From Deltaproteobacteria bacterium (GTDB taxonomy: Bacteria; Desulfobacterota; Dissulfuribacteria; Dissulfuribacterales; QOAL01), in assembly GCA_027067775.1 (NCBI GenBank), contig JAMOVK010000098.1, forward strand, positions 1 through 33,857: 33,857 bases of DNA, in the 5' to 3' direction. Shown here one piece after another: positions 9,251-16,316 of this stretch. Position 1 is the stretch's first letter. Every line of letters starts with the position of its first letter. A program made the position numbers and the translations under genes. A model generated the notes under the pieces. It was given only the letters and a program-made list of their open reading frames with translations, was not told where the DNA came from and made no database searches.

Positions 9251-9658
9251 TTATTCCACTTTCACCTCTATCTTTTTGGGTTTTACTTCTTCGCTTTTGG
9301 GCAGGAAAATTTTGAGCACGCCTGCATTCATGCTTGCCTCTATCTTGGAGACATCCACATCTGGGCCAAGGGTAAAAGCCCTTTCGTAGGCCTTTCCATT
9401 GAACTCCACGTAAAGCGGGGTGATATCTTTTGGCACGATATCACCAATTTCCCCTTTGATGGTCAATACGTTTTTATCAATCTGCACATCCAGGTTTTCC
9501 TTAGGAACCCCTGGCATATCTGCAAAAAGCACGACTCCATCTTCTAGTTCATATATGTCAACTGGCGGAGTGACCACAACAGGCCTTCTTTTTTGTTGCT
9601 CCTGAAGGGACCTGTCCTCGGTCTTTACTGCCATTTCCTGTCCTTTTACATCTGCCAT
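9251..9658 (-). CDS. small heat-shock protein, Hsp20/alpha-crystallin family (second of pair)
   Basis: A 135-residue ATP-independent holdase that keeps unfolding proteins soluble for the DnaK system. The alpha-crystallin domain spans about residues 30-120, from VDIYELEDGVVLFADMPGVP to the C-terminal AGVLKIFLPK. That closing element is the usual A-x-x-x-n-G-v-L motif of the family. A short C-terminal tail ends PKKIEVKVE. It has an AAGGAGG site about 8 nt before ATG. It lies 18 nt after the paralogue at 9677-10141, and the shared VKP/TKKIEVKV tails suggest tandem duplication followed by strong divergence of the N-terminal arms. Confidence 0.95.
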   Translation of the reverse strand: MADVKGQEMAVKTEDRSLQEQQKRRPVVVTPPVDIYELEDGVVLFADMPGVPKENLDVQIDKNVLTIKGEIGDIVPKDITPLYVEFNGKAYERAFTLGPDVDVSKIEASMNAGVLKIFLPKSEEVKPKKIEVKVE

Positions 9659-9676
9659 TTCGACACCTCCTTGGTA

Positions 9677-10141
9677 TTAGTCAACCTTTACTTCGATCTT
9701 TTTGGTTTTTTCTTCTTCCTTCTTTTTAATGGAGATATTCAGGATACCATTTTTATACTTGGCCTCTACGCTTGATGTATCAAGGCCTTCTGGCAGGGCG
9801 ATTACTCGTCTGAACCTACCGCTAAACCTTTCTTTCCTGTAATAGCCTGTTACCTTGGCATCCTCTCCAAGCTCCTTTGATGTGTCACGACCTGCAGAGA
9901 TTGTGAGCATGTTTTTTTCAATGGTGAGATCTATGTTCTTTGGATCAAGACCTGGAGCAAAGAGATATATAAGTATCTGATCGGATGTTTCTCCAATGTT
10001 TACTGCAGGGATGGGAACTCTTGTTGCTACGGTGCCAGCTGGGGTAAAATAGTTTTCGTTAAATATTTTTTCCATTTCCGTGTTCAGCCTATCAAAGTCT
10101 TGCCAGATAGGGTCACTGAGGGAAAACCATGGTCTAAACAT
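9677..10141 (-). CDS. small heat-shock protein, Hsp20/alpha-crystallin family (first of pair)
   Basis: A 154-residue Hsp20 holdase. The N-terminal arm starts MFRPWFSLSDPIWQDFDRL, the typical aromatic/hydrophobic arm. The alpha-crystallin domain runs from about residue 42 (VPIPAVNIGETSDQILIYLF) to YKNGILNISIKK. AGGAGG at 10150-10155 is 8 nt from the ATG at 10141 but only 2 nt from the ATG at 10147, so I choose 10141. It leads a two-gene operon with a plausible housekeeping promoter at 10209-10236 and a terminator at 9178-9206. No CIRCE element precedes it, so its heat control probably differs from that of hrcA-grpE-dnaK. Confidence 0.95.
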   Translation of the reverse strand: MFRPWFSLSDPIWQDFDRLNTEMEKIFNENYFTPAGTVATRVPIPAVNIGETSDQILIYLFAPGLDPKNIDLTIEKNMLTISAGRDTSKELGEDAKVTGYYRKERFSGRFRRVIALPEGLDTSSVEAKYKNGILNISIKKKEEEKTKKIEVKVD

Positions 10142-10208
10142 CTTCATATCCTCCTTAATTTTCCATTTAGTCCAATATTTTTAATATGCTACCAATCGAC
10201 TTATTTTT

Positions 10209-10236
10209 ATGGTAAGCATGAAGATAGGCGAGTCAA
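10209..10236 (-). promoter_or_regulatory. candidate sigma-70-type promoter for the Hsp20 operon
   Basis: On the minus strand TTGACT (10236-10231) is followed 16 nt later by TACCAT (10214-10209). The first matches the -35 consensus in 5 of 6 positions and the second matches the -10 in 4 of 6. The predicted start near 10202 gives a leader of about 60 nt. Confidence 0.45.
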
Positions 10237-10243
10237 GGCCGTG

Positions 10244-10263
10244 GTGCTAAAAATTTTTAACAC
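10244..10263. repeat. 20-bp inverted repeat upstream of the Hsp20 promoter
   Basis: The sequence GTGCTAAAAATTTTTAACAC is palindromic except for one pair and lies 8 bp upstream of the predicted -35. It contains one TTAGCAC half-site of the CIRCE type on the minus strand, but not in CIRCE geometry. It may be an activator or repressor site. Confidence 0.4.
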
Positions 10264-10307
10264 AGGCTCATCAGGACTATAGAACGCGGTAGAATGCCTG
10301 GGAAAAT

Positions 10308-10333
10308 AAAAAAGGCCCTGGATCAGGGCCTTT
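10308..10333 (-). terminator. rho-independent terminator of ino1
   Basis: Perfect 9-bp arms AAAGGCCCT (10311-10319) and AGGGCCTTT (10325-10333) enclose a 5-nt loop. On the minus strand they are followed by TTTTTTATTTT. The hairpin lies 23 nt after the ino1 stop. Confidence 0.88.
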
Positions 10334-10355
10334 AAAACAATCTTGCAAGAATTTT

Positions 10356-11459
10356 CTATCTTTCTCTTTTGCCGGAAATAAATTCTTCAGTGCTTTGGCA
10401 GGCCTCGTCATCAGTCATCTGTTGCGGCGGATGTTTCATAAAGTAAGCAGAGGGAGATGTGAGAGGTCCTCCAATACCTCTGTCCAGGGCCAGTTTGCAG
10501 CAACGTATGGAATCTATAGCCACACCGGCCGAATTGGGAGAGTCTTCAACCGACAGTCTTAGTTCAAGGTGCATGGGAACGTCCCCAAAAAGTTTCCCTT
10601 CCATTCTGATGAAGGCAACCTTGTTGTCCTTTTGCCAGGGCACATAGTCACTTGGCCCAATGTGTATGTTGTCTGCCGGAAGAGGCTCTGCTAAGACAGC
10701 CTGTACCGCCTCGGTCTTTGAAAGTTTTTTAGAACGGAGCCTGTGGCGGTTCAGCATGTTGAGGAAGTCAGTATTGCCCCCGGTATTTAGCTGATAGGTG
10801 CGTTCAAGTTTTACACCTCGTCTCTTGAATAAATTTGCCAAGGTCCGGTGGGTGATTGTAGCGCCAAGCTGGGATTTTATGTCGTCCCCAACAATTGGGA
10901 TATTCCGCTCATGAAAGCGCTGGGCCCATCTAGGATCACTGGCTATGAAGACAGGCATGTTGTTGATGAATCCGACACCGGCCTCAATGGCACATTCTGC
11001 ATAGAATCTCACCGCTTCTTCTGAACCAACTGGAAGATAGTTTAAAAAAACCTCAGTACCTGAGTCTTTTAAGGCGGTTACAATATCTTCTTTTGTTGGT
11101 TCCGGTTCGTCTGCCAATACAAAGGTCTTGTCTTCAGGATAATCCTTCATGTGTTCTGAGAATCCATCAAGGATTTTTCCCATCTGGACTTTTACACCTG
11201 TTGAGGGTATGTCCTTGCAAAATACAGTAGTGCAGTTTGGTAAAGCGAATATGGCTTCTGCCACATCCTTGCCTACTTTGCGTTTGTCAATGTCAAAGGC
11301 CGCTACCACCTCTATGTCATTGGGCCTGTAACCTCCAATCTCCCAGTGCATAAGCCCAATAGCATCTTCGGCAGATTTGTCAGCATAATAGTTTATTCCT
11401 TGCCATAGTGAAGAAAAGCAGTTACCTACCCCAGCCACGGCAATTTTGATCTTAGACAT
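10356..11459 (-). CDS. ino1: myo-inositol-1-phosphate synthase
   Basis: A 367-residue NAD-dependent enzyme converting glucose 6-phosphate to L-myo-inositol 1-phosphate. It has the compact bacterial/archaeal form. The Rossmann motif IKIAVAGVGNCFSSLWQG lies at residues 4-21. The active-site block includes GDDIKSQLGATITHRTL and the LNTGGNTDFLNML segment. In bacteria the product feeds phosphatidylinositol-type lipids, inositol thiols or, in thermophiles, the compatible solute di-myo-inositol phosphate. No downstream enzyme for any of these is in the window. It is preceded by a small Cys-rich gene (47-nt gap) and followed by a strong terminator. Confidence 0.95.
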   Translation of the reverse strand: MSKIKIAVAGVGNCFSSLWQGINYYADKSAEDAIGLMHWEIGGYRPNDIEVVAAFDIDKRKVGKDVAEAIFALPNCTTVFCKDIPSTGVKVQMGKILDGFSEHMKDYPEDKTFVLADEPEPTKEDIVTALKDSGTEVFLNYLPVGSEEAVRFYAECAIEAGVGFINNMPVFIASDPRWAQRFHERNIPIVGDDIKSQLGATITHRTLANLFKRRGVKLERTYQLNTGGNTDFLNMLNRHRLRSKKLSKTEAVQAVLAEPLPADNIHIGPSDYVPWQKDNKVAFIRMEGKLFGDVPMHLELRLSVEDSPNSAGVAIDSIRCCKLALDRGIGGPLTSPSAYFMKHPPQQMTDDEACQSTEEFISGKRER

Positions 11460-11506
11460 CTGTTGCTGCTCCTCCCTAAACCAAAAATCTAGACAAATTT
11501 CTTCAA

Positions 11507-11716
11507 CTACTCTTCCGTCTCCTCGATGTTAATTTCAGCTTCAAAGAAGCTGGTGCCACAATCATAACATTTTATATCGATAATCTTATTGTCTATAATA
11601 GAAACATATATTTCATCACTGCCACAGCTGCATTTTTCCTGAACAGAATCCCTTACAAGTTGTTCAATTTGTGGCTGAATATCAATAGGTATATCAGGAT
11701 CAAAGGTGATTTTCAC
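11507..11716 (-). CDS. small Cys-rich, zinc-ribbon-like protein of unknown function
   Basis: A 69-residue protein starting at a GTG at 11716, chosen because GGAGG lies exactly 6 nt upstream. An ATG at 11746 would add 10 residues but has no ribosome-binding site and lies inside a small hairpin (11730-11744, GGCCC/GGGCC arms). Four cysteines in the pattern CSCG plus CYDCG suggest a zinc or Fe-S site. The chain is acidic, with an ILE-rich beta-strand character around the second pair (KIIDIKCYDCGTSFFEAEI). I do not recognise the family. It is probably co-transcribed with ino1 47 nt downstream. Confidence 0.75.
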   Translation of the reverse strand: MKITFDPDIPIDIQPQIEQLVRDSVQEKCSCGSDEIYVSIIDNKIIDIKCYDCGTSFFEAEINIEETEE

Positions 11717-11896
11717 GTGTATCCTCCAAGGCCCGTAAAGGGCCATTTCTGTTAACCACTATAAAAACGCTAACTATGCAGTCTACCAATTAATTTTTTA
11801 CTTTGCAAAACATTTTGGCCCTTTTTATGGATATTCAATGGGATAACATCTGAAAATTGTTAATAAATTAAAATGGCCTGTTGAAAATTTGGCGGT

Positions 11897-11924
11897 AAAA
11901 AAGCGGCCAGAAAAATCTGACCGC
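11897..11924 (-). terminator. rho-independent terminator after the PpiC-type gene
   Basis: Arms GCGGCCAGA (11903-11911) and TCTGACCGC (11916-11924) pair along 9 bp with one G-U. They enclose a 4-nt loop and are followed on the minus strand by six T (11902-11897). Confidence 0.88.
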
Positions 11925-11976
11925 CTCATATAAAATTTCTGCTGAGATGGTTTTATTGTATTGCTATTTTTTTACC

Positions 11977-12897
11977 TTATTTATGGACCGAGTCATTAGG
12001 CATGCCTGGTGTTTGGCTTAACAACTCTTCATGAACTTGAACCGGGTATTTCTTTTTCAGCTCGGCTATTACTTTGTCGCGCAGTTTTCTCTGTTTTTCC
12101 CTGAGGAGTTTTTGTCTGATTTCCTGTTGGACCTCTTTGAAGGAACGCTGTCTGGCAGGCTTTTGGGCCTCTACTTTTATAATATGATAGCCAAAAGTGG
12201 TCTTTACAGGCTGGCTTATTTCGCCTTTTTTTAGCGAAAAGGCGGCCTTTTCAAACTCCGGGACCATTTGCCCCTTGCTGAAAAAACCAAGGTCCCCTCC
12301 TCTTGTCTTTGAGCCGGGATCATCAGAATACTTTTGGGCAAGTTTTGAAAAGCTTTCACCCTTAACCAGCTTTGCCCTGATTTCAAGGGCCTTTTTCCTG
12401 GCCTCTTCCCACTGCTTTTTAGTTGCATTGGCAGGTACCTTTATAAGGATATGTCTGGCCCTGACCTGAGCAGGCTGCATAAATTCAGATTTGTGCTTGT
12501 TGTAGTATTCTTTCACTTCTTTGTCCGTTACCTGGGCCTTGTTAGATATGTTTTCCATCATATAGTGTTGGGCAAGGAGTGCATTTGTCATATCTTCTAT
12601 TCTCTTTTTGACCTCGGGCCTGTTCTGAAAATTTTCTTTTCTAGCCTCAAGAGCCATAAGTGTTAGTTGCACCCATCTGTCGAGAAGTTGTTTTTTTAGC
12701 TGGGGGTTGCGCTGTATGGCCATTTGTAGCTGTGGTGGCAGAGACTTGACTTGTTCGTTAAACTGTTTAAGGGTGAGTTTGTACTCCCCCACCTGTGCAA
12801 GGATTTTATCTTTATCGTTTTCTTTTGCCAAGCCAGTGGCAACAGACACAAAAAACAGGATCACAAAGATTGCACCAATGGTTTTAAAGTGTTTCAT
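11977..12897 (-). CDS. periplasmic peptidyl-prolyl isomerase/chaperone, SurA/PrsA-like (PpiC domain)
   Basis: A 306-residue exported folding factor. A signal peptide occupies residues 1-24 (basic MKHFK, then a hydrophobic stretch to GLA). A SurA-type helical N-domain covers about 32-135, including [15 protein letters not shown]. The parvulin rotamase domain spans 143-245, with hallmark [21 protein letters not shown] and GYHIIKVE. A basic, helical C-terminal tail follows. It should help outer-membrane or periplasmic proteins, including cytochromes, to fold. An AAAGGAGA site sits 6 nt before ATG. It is the last gene of a three-gene unit and ends in a strong terminator. Whether it carries a lipobox is doubtful, since no Cys is visible at the cleavage site. 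Confidence 0.93.
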   Translation of the reverse strand: MKHFKTIGAIFVILFFVSVATGLAKENDKDKILAQVGEYKLTLKQFNEQVKSLPPQLQMAIQRNPQLKKQLLDRWVQLTLMALEARKENFQNRPEVKKRIEDMTNALLAQHYMMENISNKAQVTDKEVKEYYNKHKSEFMQPAQVRARHILIKVPANATKKQWEEARKKALEIRAKLVKGESFSKLAQKYSDDPGSKTRGGDLGFFSKGQMVPEFEKAAFSLKKGEISQPVKTTFGYHIIKVEAQKPARQRSFKEVQQEIRQKLLREKQRKLRDKVIAELKKKYPVQVHEELLSQTPGMPNDSVHK

Positions 12898-12921
12898 TAA
12901 GGTTCTCCTTTACCATTAAGA

Positions 12922-13722
12922 TTAACGTATGATTGTCCTGGCTGGATAATAACCAGGACTGACTGTAGAGTTTGGCGCCACCATGGAATCTATTCCCAGA
13001 AAGACGCCAGGGTTGGTGACGCTGTTACAACCTGTCTGAACATTATCTCCGAGTATGGCCCCTATCTTCCTTCTTCCCGTGTCTATTTTCCTCCCATCTG
13101 GACCTGTTATCTTTACTGATCCAGGAGCAAATTTTAGGTTAGCAAGTTTTGTGCCGGCTCCAAGATTAACATTGTTGCCAAGGATACTGTCGCCGATGTA
13201 GGCAAAGTGTCCTGCCTTTGCCTCTTTGAGAAAGATGGAATGTTTTAGCTCAGTAGCATGGCCTACAACAGCCCCTGGGCCCACAATACAGTCTTCTCTG
13301 ATGTAGGCTGCCTGGCGTACCTGGACATTGTCGAGGATAATTGTTGGCCCTTTTATCATGGCTCCCGGTTCTACCAATACGCCTTTTCCAAACTGGACAC
13401 GGTAGTCTGTAAATACAGAACCTGCACACAGGAGCGTGGCTTCTGGGACTGGTTCACCTTCGATCCATACCTGCATCTTTCCTTTTGTGTCATCAGTACA
13501 GACAGTTTCAAAACCTTCGCTCATCCATCCGCCAGGAAGAAGCACCAAGGGTTCCGAAAGGGGGATCCCGGGTTCGACCTGGTCTGGCAGGTTAGGTTGA
13601 ATATGTTGTCTGATAAATCCTTTTAGGTTGTCAAGTATCTGCCATGGAGTAGCTCCTTGCGGAAAAAGCTCGGCGAGTTCGTTGGGCACCGACCTGAAGA
13701 ATTCTTCCCATGAAAGAGTCAT
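12922..13722 (-). CDS. left-handed beta-helix protein resembling the GlmU acetyltransferase domain
   Basis: A 266-residue protein made mainly of hexapeptide repeats (about residues 85-260), such as VLVEPGAMIKGPTIILDN and CIVGPGAVVG. The segment KEAKAGHFAYIGDSILGNNV followed by NLGAGT closely mirrors the acetyl-CoA-binding region of bifunctional GlmU, but the N-terminal uridylyltransferase domain is absent. The first 75 residues are a different helical domain. A role as a sugar-phosphate or nucleotide-sugar acyltransferase is plausible; an allosteric or regulatory function is also possible. Its ATG overlaps the upstream 96-residue gene by 4 nt (ATGA), and ppiC follows after 24 nt. Confidence 0.82.
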   Translation of the reverse strand: MTLSWEEFFRSVPNELAELFPQGATPWQILDNLKGFIRQHIQPNLPDQVEPGIPLSEPLVLLPGGWMSEGFETVCTDDTKGKMQVWIEGEPVPEATLLCAGSVFTDYRVQFGKGVLVEPGAMIKGPTIILDNVQVRQAAYIREDCIVGPGAVVGHATELKHSIFLKEAKAGHFAYIGDSILGNNVNLGAGTKLANLKFAPGSVKITGPDGRKIDTGRRKIGAILGDNVQTGCNSVTNPGVFLGIDSMVAPNSTVSPGYYPARTIIR

Positions 13723-14009
13723 AGCGTCTCCCGTGTCTCCGTTCTTGAAAATTCATCCTTTAAAAGCCTAATGGCTATTTCTATATCATAAAGATGAGTT
13801 GGAGGGGTTCCGTGTCGCCCTTCCTTTTCGTAGAGTTCAGCAGCCTGCTGTATGGCGGTCCAAGGGACCCAGCCATGTTTTTTCCAAAGGTCTTGGTCAT
13901 TGCAATCCCACAGTCTGAACTCGATATCCTCCTGACCAAGGCGCACATACATCCTCAGGTTTTTGTTTTCTAAAACGGGATAATAGTAAATGCCCAGCTT
14001 GTCTTTCAC
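13719..14009 (-). CDS. conserved-looking small protein of unknown function
   Basis: A 96-residue soluble protein with the aromatic-rich N-terminus MKDKLGIYYYPVLENK. It has a beta-strand pattern (MYVRLGQEDIEFRLWD) followed by a helical C-terminal half (WTAIQQAAELYEKEG, YDIEIAIRLLKDEF). It has one Cys, no signal peptide and no membrane segment. I do not recognise a family. It is translationally coupled through an ATGA overlap to the GlmU-like beta-helix protein, which suggests that the two act together. It is the promoter-proximal gene of the unit. Confidence 0.75.
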   Translation of the reverse strand: MKDKLGIYYYPVLENKNLRMYVRLGQEDIEFRLWDCNDQDLWKKHGWVPWTAIQQAAELYEKEGRHGTPPTHLYDIEIAIRLLKDEFSRTETRETL

Positions 14010-14358
14010 TTTAGAACCTCGAATTTTGGCAGCTTTATTTTTGGATAAAAAAGACCATTCATAAGCTAATCCTGCAGAGAGTAGTGGTCAATAAGTAAAG
14101 GCTTGGTAACTTGTAGCTCGTGCAAATACATTGGTATCCGAGCAAAACCAAGCTGTCAGAAGTTGGCTTATTGCGAGATAAAATTTTTGATGAATAGTCA
14201 TTCAGTTTGTGTTAATATTTTCCCAAATGTTTTTGGCTGCCTATTTGACTATGAATTTTTGAATAGTTTCAAACAACAGGGTTGCGTTTTTTTTGAATTT
14301 GCGTTTAAAATCACACGGAGCATGTTAAAAAATACACTCCCTAAGGAGGACTATAAAA
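14010..14358. other. 349-bp divergent intergenic region with a nested hairpin
   Basis: An AT-rich spacer between divergent transcription units with no convincing ORF. It holds a nested stem-loop. The outer arms are GCTTGGT (14101-14107) and ACCAAGC (14147-14153). The inner arms are GCTCG (14116-14120) and CGAGC (14139-14143). A TTGACT hexamer at 14245-14250 starts an imperfect inverted repeat (TTTGACTAT, then ATAGTTTCAAA, to about 14273). An AGGAGG site at 14344-14349 serves the Fe-S gene. The hairpin could be a leader RNA if transcription starts upstream of it. Confidence 0.5.
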
Positions 14359-15102
14359 GTGAAGGTAAATAGGTCCGATAAACCAAATTATGTAACAGAT
14401 GAGGAGAGAAGGGAATTTTTGAAATTGGGCCTCAAAATAACAGGCGTTCTTGCTGGAGGGTCAGTTTTATCCCTTATTCCCCTGCCAGAGGATGAGGCCA
14501 ATGCCCTGGTTGAGCTTGATGGCTATGAAAAGACTCCATACAAGCCACACTACGTTATGGTTATCAGGCAAAACCATTGTGTTGACTGCGAAAAATGCAA
14601 AGAGGCTTGTGTAAAGACCAATCACGTGCCGGATTATGGCTATAGAACCACAATCTTGGAGAAACTGGTAGAAGACGATGAGGGCAAAAAATTCCCCGTA
14701 TTCATGCCGGTTCTATGCAACCATTGTTTGAATCCTCCCTGTGTCAGAGTTTGTCCAACGAAGGCCACAACCAAAGATCCAAAGACTGGTATAGTGGTAA
14801 TGCATTATCACAAATGTATTGGTTGCAAAACATGTATGGCTGCCTGTCCATATAATGCCAGGTATTTCAATGAAGAGAAAAGGGCTATTGACAAATGTAA
14901 TTTCTGCTGGGATACAAGACTTTCCAAGGGCGAGAAGCTTACGGCTTGTGCAGCTGCGTGTCCGGCCCATGTGAGGGTTTTTGGCGATTTCTCAGATCGC
15001 AACAGCGAGGTGTGGAAATTGGTTCACCAGCCTGACAAGGCTGTTTGGGTCCTTAGACCCGAAACTGGTGCCAAGCCATGTATCTTTTACATGAATGACT
15101 AA
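14359..15102 (+). CDS. Tat-exported ferredoxin-like protein with four [4Fe-4S] sites (NrfC/PsrB/DsrO type)
   Basis: A 247-residue electron-transfer subunit beginning at a GTG 9 nt after AGGAGG. A twin-arginine signal RREFLK (17-22) precedes a hydrophobic segment, so it is exported folded to the periplasm. Four cysteine sets are visible: C74-C77-C80-C84, C120-C123-C128-C132, C153-C156-C159-C163, and C180-C183-C197-C201. This is the layout of Fe-S subunits of DMSO-reductase-type and Dsr/Hmc/Nrf membrane complexes. Such proteins normally sit beside an NrfD-like membrane partner, but here the neighbours are a triheme cytochrome and a small membrane protein. The only NrfD homologue is at 28639. 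It is probably part of a periplasmic electron relay; the substrate is unknown. Confidence 0.93.
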   Translation: MKVNRSDKPNYVTDEERREFLKLGLKITGVLAGGSVLSLIPLPEDEANALVELDGYEKTPYKPHYVMVIRQNHCVDCEKCKEACVKTNHVPDYGYRTTILEKLVEDDEGKKFPVFMPVLCNHCLNPPCVRVCPTKATTKDPKTGIVVMHYHKCIGCKTCMAACPYNARYFNEEKRAIDKCNFCWDTRLSKGEKLTACAAACPAHVRVFGDFSDRNSEVWKLVHQPDKAVWVLRPETGAKPCIFYMND

Positions 15103-15121
15103 CCATACAGGGGGAAGACAA

Positions 15122-15523
15122 ATGATTAATAAAGGTTTGCAGATATTTCTTGGTGTACTGGTTCTTTGTTGTTTTCTAGCAGTAGGGGCAGCATCTGGTG
15201 AAGAAGAAGAGGATTATCCACAAGAACCGATTATATTTACAAAGCCGGTGAAGGCAGTTGTGTTTGATCACAAACTTCACATAGAAAACGGTCTTGATTG
15301 TGACTCATGTCATGATGATCCCTTTGAGATGGCTGCAGGAACAGCCGAAGAAAATAAAGATTTCAATATGAAGGCCCTTTACCAGGGCAAGTATTGCGGT
15401 CAATGTCACGACGGTGATAGCGCCTTTGCATCAAATACCAGATGTACCCTTTGTCATATTGGTGTTAAAGGTTATAATAAGATGACTGGTGTAAAGCCAA
15501 AGGGCCATGGTGGACATGAGTAG
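15122..15523 (+). CDS. triheme c7-type periplasmic cytochrome
   Basis: A 133-residue cytochrome with a cleavable signal (hydrophobic residues 6-24). It has three CXXCH heme sites: CDSCH (60-64), CGQCH (92-96) and CTLCH (108-112). Extra histidines that could be distal ligands occur in FDHKLH (H50, H53) and in the C-terminal GHGGHE. The VVFDHKLH-CDSCH spacing is that of triheme c7/c3-like domains. I start at the ATG at 15122, which has GGGGGAA 5-11 nt upstream, rather than at an ATG at 15095 that overlaps the Fe-S gene. It follows the Fe-S gene by 19 nt, so the two are one operon. The cytochrome probably exchanges electrons with the Fe-S protein. Confidence 0.93.
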   Translation: MINKGLQIFLGVLVLCCFLAVGAASGEEEEDYPQEPIIFTKPVKAVVFDHKLHIENGLDCDSCHDDPFEMAAGTAEENKDFNMKALYQGKYCGQCHDGDSAFASNTRCTLCHIGVKGYNKMTGVKPKGHGGHE

Positions 15524-15569
15524 TTGGCTTTAACCTGAGAATTTTGCAAATAGATTTTTATCATGCAGA

Positions 15570-15600
15570 GGGCAGGAGATTTTCTTCTGCCCTTCTTTTC
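15570..15600 (+). terminator. probable (leaky) terminator after the triheme cytochrome gene
   Basis: Arms GGGCAGGAGA (15570-15579) and TCTTCTGCCC (15583-15592) pair along 10 bp with one G-U. They enclose a 3-nt loop and are followed by TTCTTTTC. The interrupted T-tract may allow read-through into the small membrane-protein gene at 15618. Confidence 0.6.
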
Positions 15601-15617
15601 AAGGACGATACAGTATT

Positions 15618-15785
15618 ATGGACAACCTCCTTTCTCTTCTTTTGGTTCTGGTTATTTGGATTGCTATTAATCGCTGGCTTCTGCCAAAACTTGGTCTGCC
15701 ATCTTGAGGTGCTCCTGTTGATGTCGGTCGGCATCTAGAGGAGGACAAGGCCCAGAGCGGAAATAAAAAATCTGTTCCTACCTGA
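15618..15785 (+). CDS. candidate small membrane selenoprotein (in-frame UGA at 15705-15707)
   Basis: A reading frame of 55 codons, starting at the ATG at 15618 and ending at the TGA at 15783, is interrupted once by a TGA at codon 30. Residues 4-18 are strongly hydrophobic (LLSLLLVLVIWIAI) and are followed by NRWLLPKLGLPS, so the protein has one N-terminal membrane helix. After the TGA comes GAPVDVGRHLEEDKA and a short hydrophilic tail. The sequence just after the UGA folds into a hairpin with a GGUC apical loop starting 18 nt downstream, the geometry I recall for the E. coli fdhF SECIS. I therefore read codon 30 as selenocysteine. An AAGGA lies 12 nt upstream of the ATG. If the TGA is a true stop, the product is a 29-residue peptide. 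No sel genes are in this window. Confidence 0.6.
15712..15743 (+). promoter_or_regulatory. SECIS-like stem-loop directing UGA-to-selenocysteine
   Basis: A lower stem CTCCT (15712-15716) pairs with AGGAG (15739-15743). Above it comes a G.G mismatch, one U-A pair (15718/15737) and a U.U mismatch (15719/15736). The upper stem GATGTC (15720-15725) pairs with GGCATC (15730-15735), including one U.G. The apical tetraloop is GGTC (15726-15729). Exactly 18 nt separate the UGA from the loop. Bacterial SelB recognises an apical GU-containing loop at about this distance. Confidence 0.6.
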
Positions 15786-15799
15786 AGCGGATCCAGCTG

Positions 15800-15820
15800 T
15801 TCGATTGGGGACCAATCGAA
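15800..15820. repeat. perfect 9-bp inverted repeat
   Basis: Arms TTCGATTGG (15800-15808) and CCAATCGAA (15812-15820) enclose GGA. The hairpin starts 14 nt after the stop of the candidate selenoprotein. On the plus strand it is followed by an A-run, not T, so it is not a canonical plus-strand terminator. It could still be an mRNA 3'-end stabiliser. Confidence 0.55.
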
Positions 15821-16316
15821 AAAATAGGGTTTGCCTTTATTGCTCCGGTAACGAAGCACTCGGTCTATAACGCTCCAAAGCCGCTCGCTCATGCTCGCTA
15901 GATGGAGGTTTCAGCCGCTTTGCTTCACCTAGAATCCCTAGGCCCTGTTCCCAAATGTCTAATCAAACCCCTATCCTTGCCCTATTCATTTGATGAATCT
16001 TGTTACTATACTAAGTCCGTAATTCCCTATGTTTCATGTTTTTATTTTATTAACTCTGCTAACAAATGTCTTAGCAATGCCGTTAATTTATATGAATGTT
16101 TTTAGGGGCTAGGGCTAATCTCAGTAAGTCCATTACTACAACTGTCTTTTCTAGAATGCCTCGGTTTTATGCAATCAAAGGTGAAAATACGGAACGTGAT
16201 GGCCTAAAATTGCGTTGTTTTTAAAGTCCATATTTGTTGATCTTCTAATTCTAGCTGTATGCCAATAAATATTGGTACAAAAGCTATATGTTATAGGAGA
16301 AAGGGTCTAGATCGGT

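Noticed and set aside
10244-10263. Possible CIRCE element for the Hsp20 genes.
   Set aside because: Only one TTAGCAC half-site is present, and the second half has the wrong orientation and spacing.
15783-15820. A second selenocysteine UGA at 15783 with the hairpin 15800-15820 as SECIS.
   Set aside because: The loop is GGA, 23 nt away, without a GU-type SelB motif, and the frame ends shortly after.
15902-16105. 67-codon open frame on the plus strand in the non-coding region.
   Set aside because: There is no ribosome-binding site, no recognisable domain, and the surroundings look like decayed repeats.
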